Assembly: GCA_950097015.1 (NCBI GenBank)
Contig: CATNEN010000034.1
Coordinates: 6,652,501 to 6,716,500 of the forward strand
DNA length: 64,000 nucleotides
Reading direction: 5' to 3'
DNA from: Macrostomum hystrix
Lineage: Eukaryota; Platyhelminthes; Macrostomidae
The notes under the pieces are model-generated. The model was not told the origin of the DNA, made no database searches, and saw only the letters and a program-made list of their open reading frames with translations. This document shows positions 23,801 to 34,432 of this stretch, piece after piece. The position numbers and the translations under genes are program-made. How positions within the stretch are numbered: position 1 is the stretch's first letter; every line of letters begins with the position of its first letter.

Positions 23801-23990
23801 ATAGGCCTATTCCATGATGATAGCATGAAATTTTAAAAGGAAAAATAATTACACAAAAAAATAAAATGGCATAAATATGCTTTCGTTTGCAAAATTATTT
23901 TATTCTTTTAAAATGTTGAACAAACAAAGTAGATAATGTCAACTGGTAACACAACTAGTAGGAAAAAAATCAAATAACACTGAGCATTGC
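20880..23990. other. Three-kilobase AT-rich intergenic region
   Basis: No coding exon is seen. A short hairpin (AGAACGGAACC...GGTTCCGTTCT) sits near 22659-22697. A TATGGCTA-type microrepeat lies at about 23300-23350. At 22034-22075, GCCGAGTGGC followed by GGGGCTTGTCCTTGC resembles parts of the window's SINE family, but the match is too short to call. Confidence 0.5.
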
Positions 23991-24597
23991 TCAGTGACAA
24001 TAGTGAGCATTGCTAGTGCCATGCATGGCCTGGAATTTCGCTTTGCAGTTGCCCCATGTCCCTTCAATCGTGTTTGTGTGCAGTGTGGGGTCATTGGGGT
24101 CCACAAAGTGGAGCCTATGATTCACAACACCATGGTCACCATGACCACCGACAGCATTTGCCACTTGCTTATATGCCTGCCAGCCGTCTGTCAGGATCCA
24201 CGTGCCAGGTAAGATGTACTGCTGGATGATGGGCAGCAGTACAGCAGTGGACCTGTGTGGTACTGACCACCATGACAGCACTTGGGCGAGCCTCGTTCCA
24301 CCATTCCGAGCACCCAGTGACCATCACTGGTAGGCTCCCTGGTGATAATTGCGGTGGAAGAACCAACTTTTGTCGATCTCGACCACGTCACCAGGGCCAC
24401 CCAGCTGCATTGGGTGATCCACAAAGTACTGGCAATAGACGTCGCGAACAAAGTTGAGCCAGTCGACAGCGGTGCGGCTACTGATGCGACACTCGTGCAT
24501 GATGGTTGACATGGACTTGTTTTTGGCCCAGCATTGCAACAGGGTGATCAGCTGCTGTAGGTCCAGATTTTTCTCAGAAGAAGAAAGAAGACGCTTT
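23991..24597 (-). pseudogene. Merlin (IS1016/ISXO2-like) transposase remnant with two frame breaks
   Basis: On the minus strand the sequence reads LDLQQLITLLQCW...AVDWLNFVRDV...VEIDKSWF in one frame. It shifts for EPTSDGHWVLGMVERGS, then returns for WSVPHRSTAVLLPIIQQYIL...ILTDGWQAYK...HTNTIEGTWGNCKAKF before an early stop at 23991. The three catalytic acidic positions of the DDE fold are still present (EID, TDG, TIEG). Shifts fall at about 24330 and 24280. The C-terminus is short compared with the family. Merlin elements are cut-and-paste DNA transposons, and this copy cannot encode an active enzyme as read. Confidence 0.85.
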
Positions 24598-24599
24598 TT

Positions 24600-24715
24600 C
24601 GTCACAGTTTCGCTGAGCATGTTAAAAGTTCGCTCCACCTCAGCGTTCCCATGTGGCAGAATAAGAAGCGCACAGCGCAAATGTAGCTTTTTCTCGCTCA
24701 AAACAGCCTTTCATG
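24600..24715 (-). mobile_element. hAT transposase dimerisation fragment fused to the Merlin remnant
   Basis: Immediately upstream of, and in frame with, the Merlin N-terminal segment is LLILPHGNAEVERTFNMLSE. This is the hallmark C-terminal dimerisation motif of hAT transposases and hAT-derived proteins. Only about 35 codons are recognisable. The fusion probably reflects nested insertion rather than a working protein. Confidence 0.6.
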
Positions 24716-25071
24716 CATGAAACGTGCATAAACATCTATTGTGAATTGGCGTAAAAGAAAAACTGGCCGTAAATTTTGCGCCATTATTCATTTCGCGCAT
24801 TCGCGCCTCTCAGGGCCGAATTCGCGCCTCCCTCCTAATACTGGTTAGCAGTATTGCTTTTGTACTTAAAGTGCAACAAAAACTGAAGTACTCATTGGAA
24901 ATTTGTTGCCTATTTGCACGTTAATGTCAACGGATTAGCAGCAAACAAGCTTACAAAATAGCAGCAACGTAAGTTAAAAAACAGGGAACGATAAAAGTAG
25001 TAACACAGAGATGCGTTGGCGATACCATTATCTAACTGTTGTCGCGTGGCATTGGACCTGAATGCTGGCGT

Positions 25072-25281
25072 TTACCAACTTTCATAGCCTTGATGCACCA
25101 CTCTAGGGTTGTCTAGCATTTCTATAAAAAATCGGGTTGCAGTTACGCGACCTCTGATTTTTTGACACCGTTTCTCCACTTGGCCTTTTTCTTCGGCCTT
25201 ATCTACCTGATCGAGGAACTCCTGCGCCTACTTGCGCATCTCGTCGATACGCTTCTGCTGCTTGACGATCTCCTCGTCTTA
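25072..25281 (-). pseudogene. Unidentified coding-like fragment with one internal TAG
   Basis: One minus-strand frame stays coding-like for about 68 codons (DEEIVKQQKRIDEMRK, stop, AQEFLDQVDKAEEKGQVEKR..., then FFIEMLDNPRVVHQGYESW, stop). The interrupting TAG could come from CAG. It is charged and coiled-coil-like. I do not recognise the parent gene. It lies 200 bp upstream of CDK2AP1 in the opposite direction. Confidence 0.45.
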
Positions 25282-25475
25282 TAGACGTCATCTATCTATT
25301 CTTTAGTGAAACTAAATAAAGCAAAGTAAATAAAATAATAGCAATTTTCTAACTCCAAGGTTATGGTTATATCTAGACCTAGAATGCACATAAAAGTAGC
25401 CTGTATTTATTGATTCAACCGAACTTAAAACACCCGCAGCAGCACTAAGCCAACCCATTGGTTTTTAATCAAAGA

Positions 25476-25700
25476 ATGGATCTAGCCGCGCCATCCAAGA
25501 AGCCAGATGGACCAGCCGGCTCACAGCCGCCAAGCAAGTACATCCAACTGCTGCAGGTCATCGAAGAGATGGGCCGCGATGTAAGGCCTAGCTACGCTGG
25601 CAACAAGATGGCCATCGAGCGCCTAAAGAAGAACATTCATACTAGCCGCATGATGGTGCGCGAATGCCTGCTGGAGTGTGAGAAGTCATCTCGCACCTAA
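25476..25700 (+). CDS. CDK2AP1: CDK2-associated protein 1 (DOC-1) homologue
   Basis: A single exon of 74 residues starts at the ATG at 25476. After a short Pro/Ser-rich lead, residues 21-74 match the conserved CDK2AP domain: SKYIQLLQVIEEMGRDVRPS, YAGNKMAIERLKKNIH, then MVRECLLECEKSSRT to the end. Human DOC-1 ends in the same ARGLVRECLAETE-like block and is 115 residues, so this is a short-N-terminus form. DOC-1 is a helical-hairpin dimer that binds CDK2 and is a stoichiometric subunit of the NuRD chromatin complex. An upstream CACTAAG could be a 3' splice site for a leader or 5' UTR exon. The gene is isolated, with no recognisable partner nearby. Confidence 0.85.
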   Translation: MDLAAPSKKPDGPAGSQPPSKYIQLLQVIEEMGRDVRPSYAGNKMAIERLKKNIHTSRMMVRECLLECEKSSRT

Positions 25701-26783
25701 TCCTCATTGATTTATTGATTTACTACACTTATCTCTTAGTAACGAGTGAGTCTTGACTATTGCTGCTTGCATCACCGCTAGACGCATTCAGTTTTACTAT
25801 TATTTCAATTTACTTTTATTATTCACCTTTTGCTTATACTACTTGTGACAGAATCGAACAGTAGTGTGTAAGTATTAAATCAGCTAAATACTAAGCAAAT
25901 GTATAATTCTAAATACTAAACTTTTTAATATGACCAGTTTTTTCTGTACATAGTAAATCCCAAACATTGTATTAACTAAGTGTTTCTTTATCGCTCATAT
26001 GTCACTTATAACCAGTTTCCAGTGCAAACAGTTCTTTCTGAACTGTTGCTTTATTAGCCAAACAGAAGGAAAAATAAACTGGCTAAACTTAAAAGTGGAC
26101 AATTTAATACAACTTATTTGATTGTAGTTTGAATGTTATGAGAACAAATTAAACTCAAACAGGTATTTTTTAACTTGAAATTTATTAACCAACTCTATGC
26201 TTTGTGCAAAAAGGTATAATTTTGACCATAGCGCGACTTGATTGACATAAAAAGGCAATGAAATGCGTATATGCAAGGAATAAAATTGTTACCTAATCGT
26301 AAGAGACAAGAGCAAGTCCAGCTCGTATTTTCTAATTTGCGTATTGGGGATTTGAAGGTAGTACTGCTTTTCTACGGATTTGAATCGGGTCTTGCTTTCT
26401 AGGGATTTAATTGGTTCCCTCTTTTCTGAGGACTTGAACAAGGTCTAGCTTTTACGGGGATTTGATTAAGTTCCCGCTTTTCTGGGGATTTTATTGAGTT
26501 CCCCGCTTTTCTGGGGATTTTATTGAGTTCCCGCTTTTCTGGGGATTTTATTGAGTTCCCGCTTTTCTGGGGATTCGACTGAATTTCTGATGATTTGAAT
26601 GAGGTCCCTGAGGATTCGATGGAATGAGGTCTTGCTTATCTGGGGTCTATTACAGGGTTTGAATGGGGTCTGGCTTTTACGGGGATTTGAGCGATTTTTG
26701 CTTTTCTATAATAGGATATTTCTGCGATTAAAAGTAAAAAAGGCATCATCTAACATGACAATGGTCTGCTGTGAAACAGTGGG
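25701..26783. repeat. 3' flank of CDK2AP1 and RMND1 with a ~28-bp repeat at 26340-26700
   Basis: The intergenic space between the convergent genes CDK2AP1 (+) and RMND1 (-) is AT-rich. From about 26340 it holds a degenerate tandem repeat of GGGGATTTTATTGAGTTCCC plus GCTTTTCT. It is cleanest at 26457-26580 and lies in the likely 3' region of RMND1. Confidence 0.8.
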
Positions 26784-28610
26784 TCAGCGCCTCAGTTCTA
26801 GTCCAAGGTGCACAATGGCAAAGATAATCTCAGTGCAGATCAGAAATATGATGATCTTCTCCAGCCGATGGCCCTCTAATTCGTGCTTCTGATTGCGCAA
26901 CAGGTCGCACAGATCTAAGCAGAACTGCAGGCGGGTATTTAACAGCCTGGCCCGCCTAGCAACAGTTAACACATTGCACATTCTACCGTAGAGAGCCTCA
27001 AGATCTTCGTGCTCCCAGTAGAAGTCTGGCGGCGAGTCGCACACGCTGGCAGCGAAGCGCAGCCGGTAGAGCTGGCCGGTGCGATTCAGAATCAGATCGC
27101 CGGGTGTGCGAACATTCTCGCCCTCCTGCGGTGATTGGAAGCGTGGGTAAACGAGTCAAACGACTGAAGAGTCATTAATTGAAGGGGCTGGGAGCTCACA
27201 GTACTAAGGTCCATTAGCTTAAATCCGGGGCGCAGCCGCGGAGAGAAAGCTTGGGGCTTGTCTTGCCATTTAACAGTAGGAATACTAAGCCATGTGCCGC
27301 CCGTTTTTAGACAAAGGGGGTTTTCGGAGATGATGCAGGCACATTTACCTCATACACCCCAATTCGTGTATGGGAAAAATCAAACCTTCGGCCAGAACCA
27401 TTGAATAAATCGATCGGTCTGAAAAAGCTGTCGACTTGATTCTTGTTTCAGAAAGTTGCGCAACACAAATTTGGCCCGTGTTCTTGAGTTTCTTGTGCTT
27501 GCGTTGCTCCGTTCGGGTGCAGCACAAAAATTTGTCAGGGGGGAATTCCCCCTTCGTAGTTCTACTCGTCATAATCATAACTCGTACTACCATGTAAAAC
27601 TATGTTAAACGATAAAAAAGACCGGGCGGATGTACACCTGTATGAGTATGTGCTCAAGGGTCAGCGGAATGGGCCGAATGGGCATTAATTTGTTAAATTA
27701 GTCATACAACAAACGGGCAGTATAGAAGGTGGGAAACCAAGGCAAAAATTGGTCAGCCCACCTGTAGGCCGGCAATCCATGGCTCCAGATCACGCGACAA
27801 TCTATCCAGCTGCATCTCCAAGTGGCCCAGCCTAGTGGAAGTGGCCAGCGCGTCGCTGATGGCGAACTTTTCCAGCACCAGCGAGTCATCGGAGCTGCCA
27901 CCGGCGCTAGCTGGCAAATGAATAATGATCTTCGCTGACTTTGACGGAGCTGATGTCATCAGCGTCTACGTAGGACATGCTCTCAGTCTGCTCCAGTATG
28001 TCAGCCTGACTGTGCGGCTTCATCACATAGGCCTAGGGAGATTGTGAGAGTAGTTCATTCTTTTCTAGAACCCCAACCAATGCCCTACATTACAGAATCC
28101 CAATCATTCCAGAATACCAATGCAAAAAGCTAAATAAAAAAATATTCGAACTATAGCCTAGGGCTGATGACGCAACTGACTTACGCGAAACTGTTTCATA
28201 GCCTGTTCAGCCTCCTTCTCCGACATGTTCCACAGCACAACGGCGCCATTATCGAATAGCACAGCGTCCCGCCGCTGGCCCCCGACAGTGTACTGCTGGC
28301 GCACCGTGGCCATCAGCGCCGTGCCAGCCAGCTCCGCCGGCAGCGGCACAAGCTGGTACAGGCCGTGCTGCAGGGCCAGGTCCCGCGCCAGCGAGCGCAG
28401 ATTCAGCCGCTCACCCAGGGCCATTGCGGACACTGGGCGCTCAACTGAGGCTGCCATCCTGCTGGCCTGCTCAAACTGCTGCTCAGCTGGCTGCTGCTGC
28501 TGCTGCATTCTCTGCTGCCGTCGCTGCTGCGCTTGGGTGGCACACATGCGAATTACAGCCACACAGTGGCCGCCGTGTAGCAGCCCGCACAGTCGAATGG
28601 ATGGGCGCAA
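26784..28610 (-). CDS. RMND1: RMND1 homologue (DUF155), first exon not located
   Basis: Three exons on the minus strand: 28610-28185, 28032-27762 and 27125-26784, all phase 0, giving about 345 residues. The first listed exon opens at an acceptor (TCTTATTCCAG), so an upstream exon carrying the start and the mitochondrial presequence is missing from the model. Matches to RMND1 include the NGAVVLWNMSEKEAEQAMKQF block (the FFFREGAAVFWNV region of the human protein), SLVLEKFAISDALATSTRLG, SPPDFYWEHEDLEALYGRMC, and a C-terminal membrane anchor (KIIIFLICTEIIFAIVHLGL). RMND1 is an inner-membrane protein that supports mitochondrial translation. A Gln-rich stretch (about residues 30-50) is an insertion relative to vertebrates. 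The middle exon is 271 nt, one base too long; a break near 27918-27928 separates VSEDH from LPASAGGSS. This is either an assembly indel or a real lesion. Confidence 0.85.
27200..27580 (+). mobile_element. Dispersed repeat, family B copy 1, in RMND1 intron
   Basis: The segment from about 27330 (GGAGATGATGCAGGCACAT) to 27575 (GTTCCGTTCGGGTGCAGCAC, then TTGTCAGGGG) is matched over most of its length, in the same orientation, by 55190-55495. Upstream, at 27243-27262, CTTGGGGCTTGTCTTGCC resembles the core of the SINE at 53.2 kb, so this may be a SINE-related composite. Confidence 0.75.
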
Positions 28611-28659
28611 CTGGAATAAGAAAGCGGGAGTTACTGTGACACGTGTAGAATGACAGCCT

Positions 28660-29400
28660 GACAACTACAGTAACTGTAAAAGCTGGGGAATGACAGCCCG
28701 AAAACTACAGTAAGTGTAATAGCTGTGGATTGACAGCCGGACAACTAAAGTAACTGTAATAGCTGTGGAATGATAGCCCGACAACTACAGTAACTCTAAT
28801 AGCTGTAGAATGACAGACCGAAAACTAATAGCTGGGGAATGACAGCCCGACAACTAATAGCTGGGGAATGACAGCCCGACAACTAATAGCTGGGGAATGA
28901 CAGCCCGACAACTAATCGCTGGGGAATGACAGCCTGACAACTACAGTAACTGTAATAGCTGGGGAATGATAGCCTGACAACTACAGTAACTGTAATAGCT
29001 GGGGAATGACAGCCGGACAACTACAGTAACTGTAATCGCTGGGGAATGATAGCCTGACAACTACAGTAACTGTAATCGCTGGGGAATGATAGCCGGACAA
29101 CTACAGTAACTGTAATAGCTGGGGAATGACAGCCTGACAACTACAGTAACTGTAATCGCTGGGGAATGATAGCCTGACAACTACAGTAACTGTAATAGCT
29201 GGGGAATGACAGCCTGACAACTACAGTAACTGTAATAGCTGGGGAATGATAGTCTGACAACTACAGTAACTGTAATAGCTGGGGAATGACAGCCGGACAA
29301 CTACAGGAACTGTAATAGCTGGGGAATGACAGCCTGACAATCTACAGTAACTGTAATAGCTGGGGAATGACAGCCCGACAACTACAGTAACTGTACAGCT
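28660..29400. repeat. 40-bp minisatellite in the 5' intron of RMND1
   Basis: About 18 units of ACAGCCTGACAACTACAGTA plus ACTGTAATAGCTGGGGAATG. A shortened 28-bp form lacking CTACAGTAACTG occurs around 28825-28920. The array touches the acceptor of the first recognised exon; fragments of the unit (ACAGTAACT) extend to within 20 bp of the splice site at 28611. Confidence 0.95.
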
Positions 29401-29819
29401 TGTGGCAGCCTAACATCTACAGTGAGTAACTGGACTAATAGGGAGCTGAGATAAGCTATAAATTACGAAATAAAAAAAAAGAATTTTAGACAATTTTAGA
29501 ATTTATTTAATAAACTGACTAATTTTAAATGCCAGGATTTGAATTGCAATCATTTCGAAGTACGACATGCTACTTGCCAAATGGTGCATCAAGCGCATAA
29601 TTTGTTTATTTAACACAACTTGAACAACCATTTTTTGTTGGTTGAAAAATAAATGCATTCATACCAAAATAACGGTTAATTTTAGTTCGTATAAATAGCT
29701 ATAATAGCTAATTTTTTACACCCCTTGACTCTTCTATAGGCTCGAGATTTTAGAATAAGGGCCTGATTAGGTGGCTTAGACAACTGATTAGGTGGGTAGG
29801 TGTACTGAATTCGGGTTGT

Positions 29820-30190
29820 TGCACTGATAGGGTGGATTTGGTGTACTAAATTTGGGTTGGCGTATTGAATTCGGATTGGTGTACTGAATTCGGGTTAGTG
29901 TACTGAATTTGGGTTGGTATACTGAATTTGGGTTGAATGGTGTACTGAATTTGGGTTGGCGTACTGAATTCGGATTGGTGTGCTGTATTTGGGTTGGTGT
30001 ACTGAATTGGGTTAGTGAACTGAATTTGGGTTGGTGTACTGAATTTTGGTTAGTGTACTGATTTTGGTTGGTGTACTAAATTTGGGTTGGTGTACTGAAT
30101 TTGGTTGCTGTACTAAATTTGGGTTGGTGTACTGAATTGGGTTGGTTTACTAAATTTGGGTTGGTGTACTGAATTTGGGTTGGTGTACTG
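29820..30190. repeat. 19-bp minisatellite just downstream of NUP43
   Basis: About 19 units of TTGGTGTACTGAATTTGGG with one-base variants. It lies about 80 bp beyond the NUP43 stop codon, so it is probably in the 3' UTR or immediate flank. Confidence 0.93.
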
Positions 30191-30272
30191 ATTGCAAAAG
30201 CAAAAGTGGATACAATATAGTTTTTAATATGAACGCAGATGTCCGAAGCACAGCAGTTCACAAGGCTAGTAT

Positions 30273-32166
30273 TCACACACAGACTCCCGTGGCCGCATAC
30301 AGCAGCTCATCTTCCGTACCGGCGCATAGGAAATCTTCACCGAGGCAGAATGAATTTACAGACAGTTTCTGGCTAGCAGGCAGTACGGCTCTCAGGTGAG
30401 GGTTGTCGGTCAGTGCGGCGGTGCCGCAACTGCCTAGGCCGGCGCCGCCGTCGCTACGCCGGATGGCGTACAGCTGGCCAGCCATGGTAGACACGAACAG
30501 CAGGTCGCCCTGCACTGGATGGAATTCCACCTGCAGGGGGTTGAGGATTGGCCTTGACATTGAAGGACAAAGAAAGAGGGTTTGTCTACTTCAGAAGTAG
30601 AAGTAGAATGGGTGTACATTGAAGTCGAAGAATGGGGGTTGGTCAAGAGTGAATGTACATTGAAGTCGAGGAATGGGGGTTGGTCAAGAGTGAATGTACA
30701 TTGAAGTCGAAGAATGGGGGTTGGTCAAGAGTGAATGTACATTGAAGTCGAGGAATGGGGGTTGGTCAAGAGTGAATGTACATTGAAGTCGAAGAATGGG
30801 GGTGGTCTAGAGTGGTTGTACATTGAAGTCGAAGAAAGAGGGTTGGTCTAGAGTGAATGTACATTAAAGTCGAAGAATGGGGGTGGTCTAGAGTGGTTGT
30901 ACATTGAAGTCGAAGACAGGGGTTGGTCTAGAGCGAATGTACATTGAAGTCGAAGAAAGATGGTTGATCTAGAGTGAACGTACATTGAAGTCGAAGAATG
31001 GGGGTTGGTCAAGGGTGAGTGAATATTAAGACAAAAAATTAGGGTTGGTCTAGGGTGGGTGTACATTGAAGTCGAAGAATAAGGGCGTAGAATGAAGGAC
31101 GGGATGAAAGTTTGTCTGTAGAGTGAATTCCCATAAAAATATAGGCTATGCTTGAGGTGATCCTCACCTGTGTCACATGACCGCCGTCCAGTTCCACAAT
31201 GCTAACGGGGAATTTCTCCTGTCGCAGGTCCCACAGGCACAGGCAGCCGCCAGAGGCGCCGGTAGCCACCAGGTGCGGCTGCGCCGGATGCCGCCTGGCG
31301 CAATGCATAGCGCGGGGATCGCCAGCCACGGTGAGGACCTTCTCGTACTGGCCCAGACCCGTGCGCAGATCCCACAGCTTTAGCTGGCCCATACTGTTCA
31401 CCTGGGAGCGGAGAAGTATACAACATGTTCAATAATATACTTATATATAATATATATATACATATTTTTTTATTGCTCATATTTAGATCGACAGCGGATA
31501 TAAGTAATATTTCTTGTGGCAAAAACTCACAGTGCAAGCTGCATTCTGATCGATGAAATCGGCCCCAGTAACGCAGCAGGAATCCAATCCAGTGCAATGG
31601 TTGCCATCTGGCCGGAGTCCCTGTTCGCCGCAAGCATCGCCAATGCCATTGTTAATCGGCAAACTAATAGCCAGAGAGCAGCAGGCTAAGCGGCCAGACT
31701 CCCAGCCAATCAGAGAGTGCCAGCCGTCGCGAATAGCCAGTGCTGAGACCGGGTCTGGCCTGTCCATAGCAGGCCGCCAGCCTCGGCCAAGTGGACGGAG
31801 CAGGCGATTTGCGTGCCCCCGCCGCTGCTCCTGCCAGTCGCCGCCTTCGTTGCCATCAGCCTCGTTGCTATTATTTGTAGCTATGGCAACTAGTTCACCA
31901 GTGCCCAGACCAGCGAACAGATTCTGATTGACCGGATCAAAGCGTAGACACATAACGTCACCATGGCAACGATGCTCGGCTAGGAGGCGCGGACTGCTGG
32001 CCTCGTCGGGTAACTCGGATTCGTAGCCCAACAACTGGATACGATTCTTGGGGCCTTCACCCCAGCTGCCAGCTGCCACAGCTGGCTGCTTGTCGGTGTA
32101 GTGACTGGCCAGTGCCACCTGGGACACTCGGAAAGATACAAATTTGGCTGCGACTTTGCTGGCCAT
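30273..32166 (-). CDS. NUP43: Nucleoporin NUP43 (WD-repeat subunit of the Y complex)
   Basis: Three phase-0 exons on the minus strand, 32166-31531, 31401-31168 and 30530-30273, encode 375 residues; human NUP43 has 380. The start (MASKVAAKFVSFRVSQVALA) mirrors the AKFVSQKISK opening of the human protein. Diagnostic blocks follow: HGDVMCLRFDP, VNSMGQLKLWDLR (human VNSIGQLKIWDFR), HLVATGASGGCLCLWDLRQ, VEFHPVQGDLLFVS, and the end LPASQKLSVNSFCL with GTEDELLYA. These are successive blades of one seven-bladed propeller. NUP43 belongs to the NUP107-160 scaffold of the nuclear pore and goes to kinetochores in mitosis. Two introns: 129 bp and 637 bp, the larger filled by a 41-bp array. The two downstream exons both begin with GT after the acceptor. 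Confidence 0.93.
30605..31080. repeat. 41-bp minisatellite in NUP43 intron 2
   Basis: About 11 units of GTACATTGAAGTCGAAGAAT plus GGGGGTTGGTCAAGAGTGAAT, with 38-40 bp variants (TCTAGAGTGG). It occupies most of the 637-bp intron between the exons ending at 31168 and starting at 30530. Confidence 0.94.
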
Positions 32167-33722
32167 ACTTTGAAATGCAGTGCAAGCTGCATTGAAAGAA
32201 ATGTAATGGAAAGGATTTGAAATTCGCTATGTTGTTTTTTAAATACAATTAGCTTTATTTATGCATACAAACTAGCAAATAAAGCACTAAGATCACAAGA
32301 CTTTACTAAGATGGTATGTCAAAATGGACAGGCATAATACGAGCGTAGTATGTAGCTTAGGATGTTGCAGTAGGACTGACTTTAGGCTCAATATACATTA
32401 TATACAATATACAATATTTGTATACAATATACATATACAATCTATGTACATTAAAACCCAGAGACCAAATCTTAATGTTCAGCTAATTCACAGTGGTGTG
32501 GCCATGTTCTCCAGGTGTTCAAAGTGAAGGCACAAACCATATCTGTGTACTTGCATCCTAAAATTATGCCCCTGATCTGCCTATTGGACTGTATAGTAAA
32601 TGCTTGTTAATCTATCTTATTTAATGTAGATTTATGTGTGCAAATAAATATATGATAGACCCCAAATATGGCAATGATGGACTGAAATACCTTGGAGTTT
32701 AATTAGGATTTATTATTCATATTTCTGTTGATCTAGGGTGGCACATCTAAAACAACCATACTAGATTTGCTTGTTTCTAAATCAGATTCACTTTACACAA
32801 TCCATCCTTGCCTAATAAATTTCATAATTGGGGTATGACAAAATATCCTCATTATGAAAACAAATTATAACAAAATACAAAAGAAAAAATGTATAATTAA
32901 AAAATTACAAAAATGGTATTACAAAATTGGAGTAAAACTATGAGTTTTGTTATTTGATCCCCTTTCAATACATTTTCTCAATTTAAAAGATTAAATAACA
33001 AAAGTGAATATGAGGTTTTATTTGATTGCTTAGTTTTGGTTGAACTAGACACTTCAAATAAATACCACCAGAAAACTGTTCTGGTGGTGACATTAATTAG
33101 ATAACATTTTGGCTGTTTTCTACTCTTTGATTGGGTCTTTTACATGGGGATCATATAAAAAGTGCCTAGGAATGGGGTTCATAAAATCATAGTGAGTGTT
33201 GCTATACAGAACTGATGTACCACCTCTAAATCTCGGGGTGCATATATACAATGTTTTATGTTGTATAGGGCCTAATATCTAATTTTTATAATGTGAGTGT
33301 TGCTAGAACTTTGAATAAAAGTTCTTGATATGCTGTTTTACTTCTGTTTGGCTTTATTGTTCACATTCCATAAAATACAAGCAAAATATGTGCACCTGGA
33401 TTGCTCTGGTAGTTTGGGGCTGACCTTGCTGTGATTGATTGTAGCACCACATAGCCCATATCTTTGCTAGGAAGCTAGGGTACTATAGATATTAATTCTA
33501 TAGATAGAAACCAACTGCAGAGTGAAAATAAAGTAACTCACTTGCCATCATTGGCATCACTTGCCAACAGGCAATGTCATAAATGCAACACCAGCACAGC
33601 AATATTTGGAACATTACAAAGCATCTTTGCAGAGGATATTACAACATAGGCCTAGTAAAGGCTTGCCTAGGCCACAACTAGGCCTACAATCCATTTAATT
33701 GATGCATATTATTGGTTTTCAA
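32167..33722. other. Upstream flank of NUP43, CpG-depleted from 32345
   Basis: AT-rich and without coding exons. From 32345 to 33751 I count a single CpG (33233). This is the 5' flank of NUP43 read on the minus strand, and no promoter element stands out. Confidence 0.6.
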
Positions 33723-34432
33723 CTTCTATTTCAAACTAAGTAACTTCAATTTCGCCTGGCAGCTTTCCGGCTGGTGTTAGTAACTTCAATTTTGCCTGTG
33801 GGGAGGGGATGCTTGTGTGTACCTGATTAGTAACTTCTATTTTGTCCGCAAGAATGGCCTGCCCAAGTTAGAGTAAATAAATTTCACAAAAAGTAACTTC
33901 TATTTTGTCTTGCATTTTTTCATCCACTTTCAAACATCAATATAGCCCATGATGGGCCTCTACTTTCAATATATATTTTGAAAGTCTCAGGCAAGACACC
34001 AAGTGGGAAACAAACAACAAAAAGAGCTCGTATTATCACTCCAATAAGATTGGAGCTTCAAGAGTGGCTAGATGTGAAAGTGTCGGCACTATCCAATTAG
34101 CAGAATTTTTTATGATTCTGTGCTATAGGGTCATAAATTCACAGGGCCATAAATCTCTTGACACTTTGACAGAATTATTATAATTGTGTTGCGGTGGAGT
34201 TGGTGGAGGCGTTGGCGAAGATCAAAGGCAAGGACAAAGTCCAAATTTCACAGAGTGGACGCAAATACAAATCACTGTGCTGAAGAGACGAAATAGATGT
34301 TACTTTTTGTGAAATTAATTTACTCTAACTTGGGCAGGCTGGTCTCGCAGACGAAACAGCAGTTACTAAATGGGTACACATGAGCACCCCCTCCCTGCGA
34401 GCAAAATTGAAGTTACTTAGTTGAAATAGAAG
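33723..34432. mobile_element. Foldback (MITE-like) element with ~150-190-bp inverted arms
   Basis: The left arm at 33723-33910 and the right arm at 34286-34432 are imperfect reverse complements, for example GCCTGCCCAAGTTAGAGTAA against TTACTCTAACTTGGGCAGGC. The left arm carries four spaced copies of AGTAACTTCWATTTYGYC and the right arm three in inverse orientation. This layout is typical of subterminal transposase-binding repeats. The 375-bp centre has no coding capacity. Target-site duplications were not resolved. Confidence 0.8.
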
